64,000 nt of DNA from Rhizobium sp. G21 (GTDB lineage Bacteria > Pseudomonadota > Alphaproteobacteria > Rhizobiales > Rhizobiaceae): assembly GCF_014158035.1 (NCBI RefSeq), contig NZ_JACFXW010000001.1, forward strand, positions 1,488,001-1,552,000. Reading direction: 5' to 3'. Of the stretch, positions 17,280-25,862 are shown one piece after another. How positions within the stretch are numbered: position 1 is the first letter of the stretch; each line of letters begins with the position of its first letter. The notes beneath the pieces were generated by a model, which searched no databases, was not told where the DNA came from, and worked only from the letters and a program-made list of their open reading frames with translations. The translations under genes were made by a program, and so were the position numbers.

Positions 17280-18251
17280 ATGGCGGATATTATCGACATC
17301 GGCACCCAGAGGGACGCGGCGCTCGCCCGCGCCGTCGAAATCCTGTCCGCGCGCGAGCCGGTGGCTATGCCGACCGAGACCGTTTACGGGCTCGCCGCCG
17401 ATGCGACCAATCCCGACGCGATCGCCCGCATCTATGAAGTCAAGGGCCGGCCGCGGTTCAATCCGCTGATCGCCCATGTCGCCGATCTCACCATGGCCGA
17501 GCGGCATGCGCGGTTCGATCCGCTGTCGCGAAAACTCGCGGAAGCCTTCTGGCCCGGGCCTCTGACGCTGGTGCTTCCGCTGACGGCCGAGAGCGACATT
17601 CACGATCTCTGCACCGCCGGCCTGCCGACCGTGGGCCTGCGCTGCCCGCGCGGCTTCGCCAGTGAGCTGATCGCCGCCTATGGCAAGCCGCTCGCCGCGC
17701 CCTCGGCCAATCGCTCCGGACGGATCAGCCCGACCTCGGCGGCGCATGTGGCGGACGATCTGGGCGACCGTATCCAACTGGTGCTCGACGGAGGCTCGGC
17801 CCCGGTCGGCGTCGAAAGCACGATCGTCAAGATAGAAGATGGCGAAGCCAGGCTCCTGCGCCCCGGCGGGCTCGACGCCGCCGAGATCGAGGCCGTGCTC
17901 GGCATGACGCTCATTCGCGCCGATCATGGCGCGGCGATCGAGGCGCCGGGCATGCTGGCCTCGCATTATGCGCCCGACGTCGGCGTGAGGCTCGATGTCG
18001 ACTGCGTCAAGCCCGGCGAGATCCTGATCAATTTCGCCGGCCAGGACATCGCCGGACGCGACATGGCCGTAGAAGAACTGGATCTCAGCCCGCGCGGCGA
18101 CCTGCGCGAAGCGGCCGCCAATCTCTTCGCGATGATGAAACAGGCGGATGCGCTCGCCCCTGCCGCCATCGTCTTCGCGCCCATTCCGACAGACGGATTG
18201 GGCGAGGCGATCAACGACCGGCTTTCCCGGGCGGCGGCGCCGAAAGGCTGA
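17280..18251 (+). CDS. L-threonylcarbamoyladenylate synthase (Sua5/YciO/YrdC)
   Basis: 323 residues with both Sua5 parts. The N-terminal YrdC domain (about 15-210) has MPTETVYGLAADATN, the KGRPRFNPL motif that binds substrate, the SANRSGRISPT segment and the GVESTIVKIEDGEARLLRPG end. The C-terminal Sua5 domain covers about 235-320. The enzyme makes threonylcarbamoyl-AMP from threonine, bicarbonate and ATP for the universal t6A37 modification of tRNAs reading ANN codons. It is followed after 27 bases by the FAD-linked oxidase, probably in one transcript. Confidence 0.96.
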   Translation: MADIIDIGTQRDAALARAVEILSAREPVAMPTETVYGLAADATNPDAIARIYEVKGRPRFNPLIAHVADLTMAERHARFDPLSRKLAEAFWPGPLTLVLPLTAESDIHDLCTAGLPTVGLRCPRGFASELIAAYGKPLAAPSANRSGRISPTSAAHVADDLGDRIQLVLDGGSAPVGVESTIVKIEDGEARLLRPGGLDAAEIEAVLGMTLIRADHGAAIEAPGMLASHYAPDVGVRLDVDCVKPGEILINFAGQDIAGRDMAVEELDLSPRGDLREAAANLFAMMKQADALAPAAIVFAPIPTDGLGEAINDRLSRAAAPKG

Positions 18252-18278
18252 TTGAGGCGAAAGCCGAAAGGACAAGGC

Positions 18279-19700
18279 ATGCTCGACCAGACGCTTCTCG
18301 ACCGTTTCAAGGCCATTGTCGGCGAGGCCTATGCGATCACCGATCAGACGGAGATCGCCCCGCATCTGAAAGAGACACGCGGCCTCTATTTCGGCGCCTC
18401 CCCTCTCCTGCTCAAGCCGGGCACGGTCGAGGAGGTCTCGGCGATCATGGCGCTGGCCAGCGAGACCGGCACGGCCATCGTGCCGCAATCGGGCAATACC
18501 GGCCATGTCGGCGGCCAGACGCCGCGCGAGGGCGGTTCGGACGTGCTGCTGTCGCTGGCGCGACTCAACCGCATTCGGGAAGTCGATGTCCCCGCCAATA
18601 CGATGACGGTCGACGCCGGCTGCATTCTCCAGACCATCCAGGAAGAAGCGGAGCGCCACGACCGGCTGTTTCCGCTGTCGCTGGGGTCGCAGGGCTCCTG
18701 CCAGATCGGCGGCAATCTCTCCACCAATGCCGGCGGCACGCAGGTTCTCGCCTATGGCAATATGCGCCAGCTTTGCCTCGGGCTCGAAGTGGTGCTGCCG
18801 ACCGGAGAGATCTGGAACGGGCTGCGCAAGCTGAAGAAAGACAATACCGGCTATGATCTGCGCGACCTGTTCATCGGCGCGGAGGGAACGCTCGGTGTGA
18901 TCACCGGAGCGGTGCTGAAGCTGTTTCCCCGTCCGCGCGGCCATCAGGTGGCGTTCGCCGGGCTCGACAGCGCCGAAGCGGCGCTTCGACTGTTCGAACG
19001 CGCTTCCGCCGTATGCGGCTCCTCGCTCACGGGTTTCGAGCTGATGGCGCGGATCGGCGTCGAATTCACCGTCAGGCATATCCCGGGCGTTCGCGAGCCG
19101 CTGGATGTGGCCTATCCCTGGTATGCGCTGATCGACATTTCGACCTCCGACAGCACTGAGGCCGCCCAGGCCATGATGCAGAATCTGATGGAAGAGGCTT
19201 TCGAGGCCGGCCTCATCAGGGATGCGACGATCGCCGCCTCGACCCAGCAGGCGCGCGATTTCTGGCGGCTGCGCGAAAGCATGTCCAACGCCCAGAAGCC
19301 GGAAGGCGGCTCGATCAAGCATGACGTCTCGGTGCCGGTGTCGGCGATACCCGCTTTCATGGCGAAGGCGGAACAGGCGGTGATGGCGGCGATCCCCGGC
19401 GCGCGGATCTGCGCTTTCGGCCATCTGGGCGACGGCAATATCCATTATAACATCTCCCAGCCGGTGGGCGCCGACAAGCAGGCCTTCATTGACCGCTGGC
19501 GGGAAATAAACGCCATCGTGCATGCGCTGGTGCTGGATTTCGGCGGCTCGATCTCCGCCGAGCACGGGATCGGACAATTGAAGCGCGACGAGCTGGCCGA
19601 GATCCGCCCGGACATCGAAATCGACCTGATGCGGCGGATCAAGACAGCGTTCGACCCGGCGCTGATCATGAATCCCGACAAGGTGATCCGCACGCCATGA
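18279..19700 (+). CDS. FAD-binding oxidase, GlcD/D-2-hydroxyglutarate dehydrogenase type
   Basis: About 473 residues from ATG 18279 (AAGGACAAGG directly upstream). An FAD_binding_4 (PCMH) domain contains VPQSGNTGHVGGQTPREGGSDVLLSLARLN, LGSQGSCQIGGNLSTNAGGTQVLAYGN and IGAEGTLGVITGAVLKLFP. An FAD-oxidase C domain follows with HDVSVPVSAIP, AFGHLGDGNIHYN (metal-binding His) and SAEHGIGQLKRDEL. Such enzymes oxidise D-lactate, glycolate or D-2-hydroxyglutarate; the family resemblance is closest to the D-lactate/D-2-hydroxyglutarate group, but substrate is inferred. The last four bases overlap the ModE-like gene (ATGA). Confidence 0.93.
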   Translation: MLDQTLLDRFKAIVGEAYAITDQTEIAPHLKETRGLYFGASPLLLKPGTVEEVSAIMALASETGTAIVPQSGNTGHVGGQTPREGGSDVLLSLARLNRIREVDVPANTMTVDAGCILQTIQEEAERHDRLFPLSLGSQGSCQIGGNLSTNAGGTQVLAYGNMRQLCLGLEVVLPTGEIWNGLRKLKKDNTGYDLRDLFIGAEGTLGVITGAVLKLFPRPRGHQVAFAGLDSAEAALRLFERASAVCGSSLTGFELMARIGVEFTVRHIPGVREPLDVAYPWYALIDISTSDSTEAAQAMMQNLMEEAFEAGLIRDATIAASTQQARDFWRLRESMSNAQKPEGGSIKHDVSVPVSAIPAFMAKAEQAVMAAIPGARICAFGHLGDGNIHYNISQPVGADKQAFIDRWREINAIVHALVLDFGGSISAEHGIGQLKRDELAEIRPDIEIDLMRRIKTAFDPALIMNPDKVIRTP

Positions 19701-20098
19701 CCGGCCGTATCCGCACCAATCTGCGCTTCACCTTCCCCGGCGGGGCGCCGCTCAGCCACGGCAAGGCGCAACTGATGGAACTGATCCGCGAAACCGGCTC
19801 GATCCGTCAAGCGGCGCAGCGCATGGATATGTCCTATCGGCGCGGCTGGCTGCTCGCGGATGAGCTCAACCATCTTTTCATCGAGCCTGTCATCGCCACC
19901 AAGCATGGCGGTAAATCGGGCGGCGGCGCGTCGCTCACGACCTTCGGGCAAGAGCTGTTGACGCGCTTTCGGGCGATTGAAGCCCGCACCGCCGCGGCGT
20001 TGCGCGACGATCTCGCCTGGATGGAAGAGAATATGCGCAATGAGGATGCAGCGTGCGGCGCTTCGGATCGCGACGAGCCGGATCAGGAGTCCCGATAG
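19697..20098 (+). CDS. ModE N-terminal domain (LysR-type winged helix) regulator
   Basis: 133 residues containing only the DNA-binding half of ModE: a winged helix with the family core GKAQLMELIRETGSIRQAAQRMDMSYRRGWLLADELNH, followed by the wing GGKSGGGASLTTFGQELL. The TOBE/molybdate-binding half of classical ModE is absent, a common form in alphaproteobacteria. Its ATG overlaps the oxidase stop, so it is expressed from that operon. Its 3' end overlaps convergent modC by 16 bases. The neighbourhood suggests it controls modABC, where a Mo-box-like palindrome lies upstream of modA. Confidence 0.9.
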   Translation: MTGRIRTNLRFTFPGGAPLSHGKAQLMELIRETGSIRQAAQRMDMSYRRGWLLADELNHLFIEPVIATKHGGKSGGGASLTTFGQELLTRFRAIEARTAAALRDDLAWMEENMRNEDAACGASDRDEPDQESR

Positions 20099-21162
20099 AC
20101 GCCCGCAGCCTCGCCCGTCACCGCCTTGAAGACTGCGTGGATCACCTCGCCCGGCGCGAGCTCCAGCCGCTCGGCGGAGAGAAGCGTGACGCGCGCCAGA
20201 AGCGTCTGCCCATGACAATCCAGCGTGACGAGAACCTGCCGTCCCTCCGCCGCGATGGTTTTGATCGTGCAAGGAAGAATGTTGAGCGCACTCAACCCTA
20301 CCGGCCGCGATTGCGACAGCACGACGTCCGTGGCGGGAATGCGAAGCCTGAGCATCGCGCCGATCGGCGCCGCCACCGCCTGAATGGTGATCAGATGCGC
20401 GCCGATTTCGGCGATGCTGACGCCGTAATAGGGATCGTGGCCGACCAGGCGCGCCTCGATCACCGCCTGCGGCGCGAGCGGCTCCGTCAGCCCACCGACG
20501 CCCGCCAGCACATCGGCCGGCGCGCCGACCGCCTTCACCCGTCCTTCGTCGAGCAGCACGATGCGGCTGGCGAGCCGCGCCACTTCCTCGACTGAATGGC
20601 TGACATAAACGATCGGGATGCCGAACTCGTCGCGGATGCGCTCGATATAGGGCAGGATTTCCGCCTTGCGCGCCCGGTCGAGCGCCGACAGCGGCTCGTC
20701 CATCAGGATCAGTTGCGGGTTGGAGAGAAGAGCGCGCCCTATGGCGATGCGTTGTTTCTCGCCGCCCGAAAGCGTGGCGGGCCGCTGCGTCAACAATTTC
20801 GACACGCCCAGGAGATCGACGACGTCGTCCTCCCGGATGCCGCTCGCGCCGCGCGAGAAGAAGCGTCCGTAGAGCAGGTTTTGCCGGGCGGTGAGATGGG
20901 GAAAGAGCAGGCTTTCCTGGAAGACATAACCGATGCGGCGGCGATGTGGCGGCGTGAAAAGGCTGTGTTTCGCGTCGCTCCAGACGGCGCCGTCGAAGCG
21001 GATCACGCCTTCATCCGGACGCGTCAGCCCGGCGAGCATGCGCACCAGCGTCGTCTTGCCCGAGCCCGATGCGCCGAACAGCGCCGTCAGTCCGCCATCC
21101 ACGGTGAAGCGGGCGGCGAGATCGAAATCGCCTTGGCGGTGTCGGATATCGACCTCGATCAT
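20083..21162 (-). CDS. modC: Molybdate ABC transporter ATP-binding protein
   Basis: 359 residues. The ATPase domain has Walker A GASGSGKTT (30-38), Q-loop FQESLLFPHL (81-90), signature LSGGEKQR (131-138) and Walker B LILMDEPLSALD (151-162). A C-terminal TOBE domain (about 290-350) typical of ModC binds molybdate for trans-inhibition. It powers molybdate or tungstate import with ModA and ModB. Its start overlaps the modB stop by 4 bases, giving the operon order modA-modB-modC. Confidence 0.97.
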   Translation of the reverse strand: MIEVDIRHRQGDFDLAARFTVDGGLTALFGASGSGKTTLVRMLAGLTRPDEGVIRFDGAVWSDAKHSLFTPPHRRRIGYVFQESLLFPHLTARQNLLYGRFFSRGASGIREDDVVDLLGVSKLLTQRPATLSGGEKQRIAIGRALLSNPQLILMDEPLSALDRARKAEILPYIERIRDEFGIPIVYVSHSVEEVARLASRIVLLDEGRVKAVGAPADVLAGVGGLTEPLAPQAVIEARLVGHDPYYGVSIAEIGAHLITIQAVAAPIGAMLRLRIPATDVVLSQSRPVGLSALNILPCTIKTIAAEGRQVLVTLDCHGQTLLARVTLLSAERLELAPGEVIHAVFKAVTGEAAGVYRDS

Positions 21163-21854
21163 GACCGCGCTCCGAGCCGCGCCGCGACGTAACGCGAGAT
21201 GAAGCCGGAGAGAAAGATGGCGAGCATGGACAGCGCGATGGAAAGAAGCGTCAGGCGAAAGGCCTGTGGTTCGCCATCCGGATCCTGGAGCGCGGTATGG
21301 ATGGCGGAAGCCAGCGTCTGGGTTTCGCCGGGGATAGCGGAGACGAAGGTGATGGTGGCGCCGAATTCCCCCAGGGAGCGGGCGAAGGCGATCACGACGC
21401 CGGCGATGACGCCCGGCAGACAGAGCGGCAAGGTCACGGTCAGGAACACCCAGAGGGGCGAGGCGCCGAGTGTGCGAGCCGCCGCCTGCTCCAGGCGTTG
21501 GTCGATGGCTTCCATGGAAATGCGGATCGCTTGCACCAGAAGCGGAAAGCCCATGACGGCGGCCGCGAGCGCCGCGCCCGTCCAGCGGAAGGAGAGTACG
21601 ACGCCGAGACTCTCCAGCGCGCCGCCGAGCGCGCCCTTACGCCCGAAGGCGATGAGCAGCAGATAGCCGGTGACCACCGGCGGCAACACCAAAGGCAGCG
21701 ACACCAGACCCGAAAGCAGCGTCTTGCCCCAGAAATCCCGACGCGACAGCAGATAAGCGACGGCGATACCGAAGGGAAGACTGAGCGTGACAGCCAAGGC
21801 CGCCACTTTCAGGCTCAATATGATTGCAACCCATTCTTCATCCGAAAACGTCAT
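21159..21854 (-). CDS. modB: Molybdate ABC transporter permease
   Basis: 231 residues with about five membrane helices. The family signature is LPLVLPPVVTGYLLL, and the EAA loop that docks on the ATPase is EAAARTLGASPLWVFLTVTLPLCLPGVIAGVVIAFARSLGEFGAT. It forms the membrane channel of the ModABC importer. It starts 7 bases after modA ends and overlaps modC by four bases. Confidence 0.97.
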   Translation of the reverse strand: MTFSDEEWVAIILSLKVAALAVTLSLPFGIAVAYLLSRRDFWGKTLLSGLVSLPLVLPPVVTGYLLLIAFGRKGALGGALESLGVVLSFRWTGAALAAAVMGFPLLVQAIRISMEAIDQRLEQAAARTLGASPLWVFLTVTLPLCLPGVIAGVVIAFARSLGEFGATITFVSAIPGETQTLASAIHTALQDPDGEPQAFRLTLLSIALSMLAIFLSGFISRYVAARLGARS

Positions 21855-21861
21855 GCCTCGA

Positions 21862-22646
21862 TCATGACCCGGCGAGAACAGTAAATCCAGCCTGCTTGAA
21901 GATAGCCTGCGCTTCCGCGCCGTTCAGGAAGGACAAGAATTCCTGCGCCGACGCATTGGTCGAGGCGGCGACGGGCGCAATCGGGTAAATGATCGGAGCG
22001 TGGCTTTCCTCGGGGAAGACGCCGATCACCCTGACGCCCGCTTCCGCCTTGGCGTCAGTCTCATAGACGATGCCGAGCGGCGCCTCGCCGCGAGCGACCA
22101 GTTGCAGCGCGGCGCGGACATTGTCGGCGGCTGCGACTTTCGGCTCGACGGTTTTCCACACACCGTAATGTTCGAGCGCCTCGCGACCATATTTGCCGGC
22201 CGGCACGCTCTTCGGCTCGCCCATGGCGATGCGACCGTCGCCGAGCGCCTCGGCCAACGGGAAATCCTGACCGATGGTCAGCGGCTTGAGAAATCCGGCG
22301 CGCCGACCAGGACAAGTCGGTTGCCGAGCAGCTTGACCACCTGCTCCTTCTTCACGAGGCCCTTGTCGACCAGATAGGTCATCCATTTGAGATCGGCTGA
22401 CAGGAAGACATCGGCCGGCGCGCCGGCCTCGACCTGCTTGGCGAGCGCCGAACTCGCTGCGAAGGAAATTGCGACGTCGACGCCGGTCTTGCCCTCATAG
22501 AGACTTGCGGCCTTGTCGAGCGAGCCTTTGAGACTGGCGGCGGCGAAGACCGTCAGGCTCTTCGCTTGCTGGGCCATCGCTGAACCGCCGCAGGCTAAAA
22601 CTGTCATCACCGCGACAACGACACTGAACAAACCCCGACGCAACAT
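21862..22646 (-). CDS. modA: Molybdate-binding periplasmic protein (frame break near 22292)
   Basis: Repaired length is 261 residues, normal for ModA. A signal peptide (MLRRGLFSVVVAVMTVLACGGSAMA) is followed by the ModA pattern LTVFAAASLKGSLDKAA, ISFAASSALAKQVEAGAPADVFLSAD and RLVLVGAPD. After this the frame changes; the other frame continues with FLKPLTIGQDFPLAEALGDGRIAMGEPKSVPAGKYGREAL, ADNVRAALQLVARGEAPLGIVYETDA and a C-terminal lobe. One T missing from a TTT run explains it. The Ser residues in AAASL and SSAL are the usual oxyanion ligands. Confidence 0.94.
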
Positions 22647-22663
22647 CCCATTCGCCTCCCATT

Positions 22664-22687
22664 CGTGATATCCAAATGGATATATCG
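22664..22687. promoter_or_regulatory. Mo-box-like palindrome upstream of modA
   Basis: An inverted repeat ATATCC-AAAT-GGATAT (22668-22683), flanked by further AT-rich bases ending TATCG, lies 21 bases upstream of the modA start codon on the minus strand. ModE operators in proteobacteria are AT-rich palindromes of similar form (TATAT half-sites), and a ModE-type regulator is encoded next to this operon. Repression of modABC by molybdate-loaded ModE is the expected logic; here ModE lacks its own sensor half. Confidence 0.5.
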
Positions 22688-22742
22688 GTGATCATGGCGA
22701 CGCAATCGGAATCTTTTCGACAGACGCCGCGGGACAGTGAAA

Positions 22743-24914
22743 TCAGCTGTTCTTGAGCTGTGCGATGGACAGAAGCGTATCGGCGCTGATCGACGACGCG
22801 GATCTGCTGAAGAGGCTCACCAGCGGATCGCTGCCGGTGTCGTTCTGAAGGTCATACATGGCCGCAAAGCGGGTGATGAATTTCTGGAGCTCTTCAGGAT
22901 CCTGAAGTTCTTCGAAATCCATGTATTTCTCGACGAGCGCGCTCTGTTTGTCGATGTCCATCGACGACATTTCCGCCGGCCGGCAGCTGGTAAGCGGTGC
23001 GGAAGACTTCGAGCAGGGCCTTGTCGCCGAGAATGTCGAAGGCGGTGTTGACGCTCGGGAACATGCGTTGGAAATACAGCGCGAGCTGGCGCCGACGCTG
23101 CCTGCCCCCGTCTCGTCTTCCAGGCTCTCCTGGAGATAGAGATATTCCGTGGTCAAGCGGCCATGTTCGTCCTGGACGCCCGGCTCCTTCGGGGCTACGC
23201 CGCCCTCTTCGGTGAAATTATACATTGAGGCCATCTCCGCGAAACGGTGATCGGCCTGCTGGTTGGCGAAACTGTCGGGATCCGACAGATCCGACGTCAT
23301 GACCTGCTTGAGAAAGTCCGCACTGACGTCCTTGGGATCGAGCCCGAAGGATTCGAGCATGATCCCGGTCAGGCGGCTGTCCTTGAGGAACTGGTCGCGG
23401 CTGGTGATCGACTGCATCGTCTTGGTGTAATAACTGGCTTCCTCGGTGGCTTTCTCTTTCTCGTCCTCATTGCCGAACCGAGTCTTGCGGACGACATAAT
23501 CCTTGGCGACCTGCTGGAGATTGGCCTGCGACTGCGCCAGGCTCGGCGCGTCCATGTTGCCGTCCTCATCGAAGTTGAAGGCTCCGGCCAACGCTTCGAA
23601 ACGCTTGTCCTTGTTGGCGGCGGCGAAGCTCGCGGGGTCCGAAAGCTCGCTGGTCAGCGCTTTCTCGATATCCTTCTTGCGCGTTGCGCCATCGAAACCG
23701 AAGGCGGCGAGCACGAAATTATAGAGTTTGGCGGTGCCTTCGAGGTCGTCGATGCTTTCCACCGTGCTGATCGTCCGGCGGTAATAGCTGTACAGATCAT
23801 CGTCGGTCTGCTGCTGCCGGTCGTCGTAGCCGATGAGATAGCCCGCCGACGTCTCTGCACGCTGGGTCGTGGTCTGCGCGCCGCCCGTCCCCTTGATCGT
23901 TCCATCCGTATTGAAATTGAAAGCCGCGGCGACCTTTTCATATTTCGCTCCGCCCATGGTGCTGGCGTAATTGGCGGGGTCGGACAGGTCCGATGTCAGA
24001 ATGTTCTTGAGCGTGCTGCGCAGGGTCACATCCTGAAGGCCATAGGCATTGCGGACGTAATCGAACATGCGGCTGTCGTTGACGAGTTCGTCGACCGAGG
24101 TGATCGTCCCGATCTTGGCCTCGTAATAATCCTTGTTGAGCGCGGCCAGGGCCGGGGTCGTGCGGCCCGGCACGGTGCTCGTATAGGCGAACATGGTCTC
24201 GGCGGTCTGGTCGGTGGTCTGCGCCGCATCGCCGCCGTCGAGCGCGCCCGCCGCGTTGAAATTGAAGGCGCGCGCCATCGCCTGGTAATTCCGACGATCG
24301 GGGGTGGTCAGCTGATTGACGAAACTCGCGGGATCGTCGACGTCGCTGGTCAGAACCTTGGTGAGGAAGTCCTTGCTCCAATAAGGAGAATCCACTCCGT
24401 AAGCCTTGAGCGCGTAGTCGCGGAGGCGAGAATTGTCGAGCAGGTCATCGACCGTCTTTACGGTGGATATCGTCGCCTTGTAATAGGCGTTGGCGGAGGC
24501 GGTCTCTTCGTTAGTCTTGTCGATCTCGTCCTGATAGGCGCCGATGACCCCGTCGATCTGGGTACTGGTCTGGACGATCGCCGTATCGGTCGTCGAGAAT
24601 TTGAACGCGGCGGCGAAGTCGCGGTATTTCTGATCGGCCAATTTGTTGGCGAAGGAATTGTCGTCGGTGAGATCGCTGTCGAGCACTTTCTTCATGAAGG
24701 CGGTCGCATAGGTCATGTCTTCCAGACCATAGGCCTTCATGGCGTAGGAATAGAGGCGATAGTCGTCGACGAACTCGTCGACGGTTTTCACCTTGCCGAT
24801 ATTCTCTTGGTAATATTGCGCTTCGCGGGCGGTCGCGGCGTCGTTCTTCACCCGGTCGAGACTGGCCTTGTAGTTCCGGTTGACGGTTTCATAGGTGAGG
24901 AAAGTGGAGACCAT
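22743..24914 (-). CDS. Large DUF1217 repeat protein (two compensating frame breaks near 22990 and 23090)
   Basis: About 723 residues built from tandem DUF1217 units starting near residues 34, 144, 263, 377, 495 and, less clearly, 608 (period 110-120). Each has a YYxxxIxTVxSVDxLxxDxRLxxYxxxAYG opening, a middle xxLTSDLxDPxSFAN and an AxAFNF end. There is no signal peptide or membrane segment. DUF1217 proteins occur near flagellar genes in Rhizobiales, so a motility or export role is possible but unproven. Between about 23090 and 22990 the frame reads nonsense; the neighbouring frame gives LALYFQRMFPSVNTAFDILGDKALLEVFRTAYQLP, the normal domain end, so two indels cancel out. The start (24914) has GAAGGG upstream. 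Confidence 0.85.
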   Translation of the reverse strand: MVSTFLTYETVNRNYKASLDRVKNDAATAREAQYYQENIGKVKTVDEFVDDYRLYSYAMKAYGLEDMTYATAFMKKVLDSDLTDDNSFANKLADQKYRDFAAAFKFSTTDTAIVQTSTQIDGVIGAYQDEIDKTNEETASANAYYKATISTVKTVDDLLDNSRLRDYALKAYGVDSPYWSKDFLTKVLTSDVDDPASFVNQLTTPDRRNYQAMARAFNFNAAGALDGGDAAQTTDQTAETMFAYTSTVPGRTTPALAALNKDYYEAKIGTITSVDELVNDSRMFDYVRNAYGLQDVTLRSTLKNILTSDLSDPANYASTMGGAKYEKVAAAFNFNTDGTIKGTGGAQTTTQRAETSAGYLIGYDDRQQQTDDDLYSYYRRTISTVESIDDLEGTAKLYNFVLAAFGFDGATRKKDIEKALTSELSDPASFAAANKDKRFEALAGAFNFDEDGNMDAPSLAQSQANLQQVAKDYVVRKTRFGNEDEKEKATEEASYYTKTMQSITSRDQFLKDSRLTGIMLESFGLDPKDVSADFLKQVMTSDLSDPDSFANQQADHRFAEMASMYNFTEEGGVAPKEPGVQDEHGRLTTEYLYLQESLEDETGAGSVGASSRCISNACSRASTPPSTFSATRPCSKSSAPLTSCRPAEMSSMDIDKQSALVEKYMDFEELQDPEELQKFITRFAAMYDLQNDTGSDPLVSLFSRSASSISADTLLSIAQLKNS

Positions 24915-25245
24915 GGAGAGCCCTTCGCGCGCGCCTTCCGATTGTCTCACAGAGTTCTTATCCGAAACTTACCGGCGGCGCCAGGTCCCTCCGGGACACT
25001 GTCGGATCTTGTCGGGGATGCTTGACGACCGGTGGACAGATCTCGAACAATTGCAGCCCGAGAGTAAACCCGAATGAAACCAATTCAGGTGGGCAATTGC
25101 TAACCATTTGTCGGAACAAAGGTTTTTAACCAGAGTTTTTAAGTCGGCTCATACGGACGCCGCCTATCCTGACCCCATCAAAGAGGACGCAAAGTCCCAA
25201 CGCAGAGAAGAGCAGAAGCTCTCAAGCTAAAACAGGGTCAAGAAA
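24915..25245. other. 331-base intergenic region between divergent DUF1217 and DUF6101 genes
   Basis: It should hold both divergent promoters. I see AT-rich stretches at about 25105-25145 (two GTTTTTAA-like copies a dozen bases apart) and a small AGAGC/GCTCT hairpin at 25209-25222, close to the DUF6101 start. No convincing sigma-70 or sigma-54 boxes, small gene or RNA could be identified. Confidence 0.5.
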
Positions 25246-25811
25246 ATGCAGAACACCGTCATGCAACCGTCGTGGGCTTCCGATGTCTTGAGGCTCGATC
25301 CGGGTCTCTTCCCCAGCAACTGACCTATGAAGTGGGCGGCACTGACGACAAGGTGTCGGTCACGCTCGACGAACGCGGCGCCGTGATGCGGCGTTTGCTC
25401 CCCGGCAGCGGTCTGCCCCTCAGCATCGCTCTTCCTTCCCGCGTCTTCGCCGGCGTTGCGGCCCGCGCCATCGATCACGGAAACGGCGAAGTCACGGTGA
25501 CGCTAGAGCTTCACCACACCGACCCGAATTGCTGCGTGCCGCTTCTGGTGGCGCATGATCTCTACGACATCGCCGCCGATTGGCGCGCCTGGTCGGAAGC
25601 CTATCGCATTCCCATGTTGATGGTGGAAGCCGACGGCGTGGCGCGACAGCTCGACGATCATCTGTTGAACGTCGCCTCCCGGCCCGCCAAGCCGCGTCGT
25701 CGCCACTCCTATTTCGCCAGCCGCCGCCCTCGCTTCCTGGTGCGCCGCAAGACCGGCGACTTCGGCGTGAGCATGAAAATCCAGGGCCGGGAAATCTTCG
25801 CCCGCGACTGA
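25246..25811 (+). CDS. DUF6101 family protein (frame break near 25312)
   Basis: Repaired length is 188 residues. From ATG 25246 the first frame reads MQNTVMQPSWASDVLRLDPGLFP and then stops; the adjacent frame continues QQLTYEVGGTDDKVSVTLDERGAVMRRLLPGSGLPLSIALP and is open to 25811. One C missing from a CCCC run joins them. The rest has strands around VTLELHHTDPNCCVPLLVA and a basic end (KPRRRHSYFASRRPRFLVRRK). DUF6101 proteins are conserved in Rhizobiales with unknown function. There is no signal peptide. It ends 14 bases before a bidirectional terminator. Confidence 0.8.
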
Positions 25812-25825
25812 GCGCATCCCGACAG

Positions 25826-25854
25826 AAGAATGGCGCCCCGACGGCGCCATTCTT
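25826..25854. terminator. Bidirectional terminator between DUF6101 and the RTX gene
   Basis: A perfect 12-bp inverted repeat (AAGAATGGCGCC at 25826-25837 with 25843-25854) and a 5-base loop. It lies between two convergent genes that end at 25811 and 25863 and carries T-rich ends on both strands. Confidence 0.85.
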
Positions 25855-25862
25855 GGTCACGG

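Noticed and set aside
17199-19577. Minus-strand open frame of 792 codons opposite Sua5 and the FAD oxidase
   Set aside because: Shadow frame: low-complexity product, no start signal, and both plus-strand genes are clearly real.
23247-25025. Plus-strand 592-codon frame opposite the DUF1217 gene
   Set aside because: It repeats with the same period as the DUF1217 units, as expected from a shadow of a repetitive gene.
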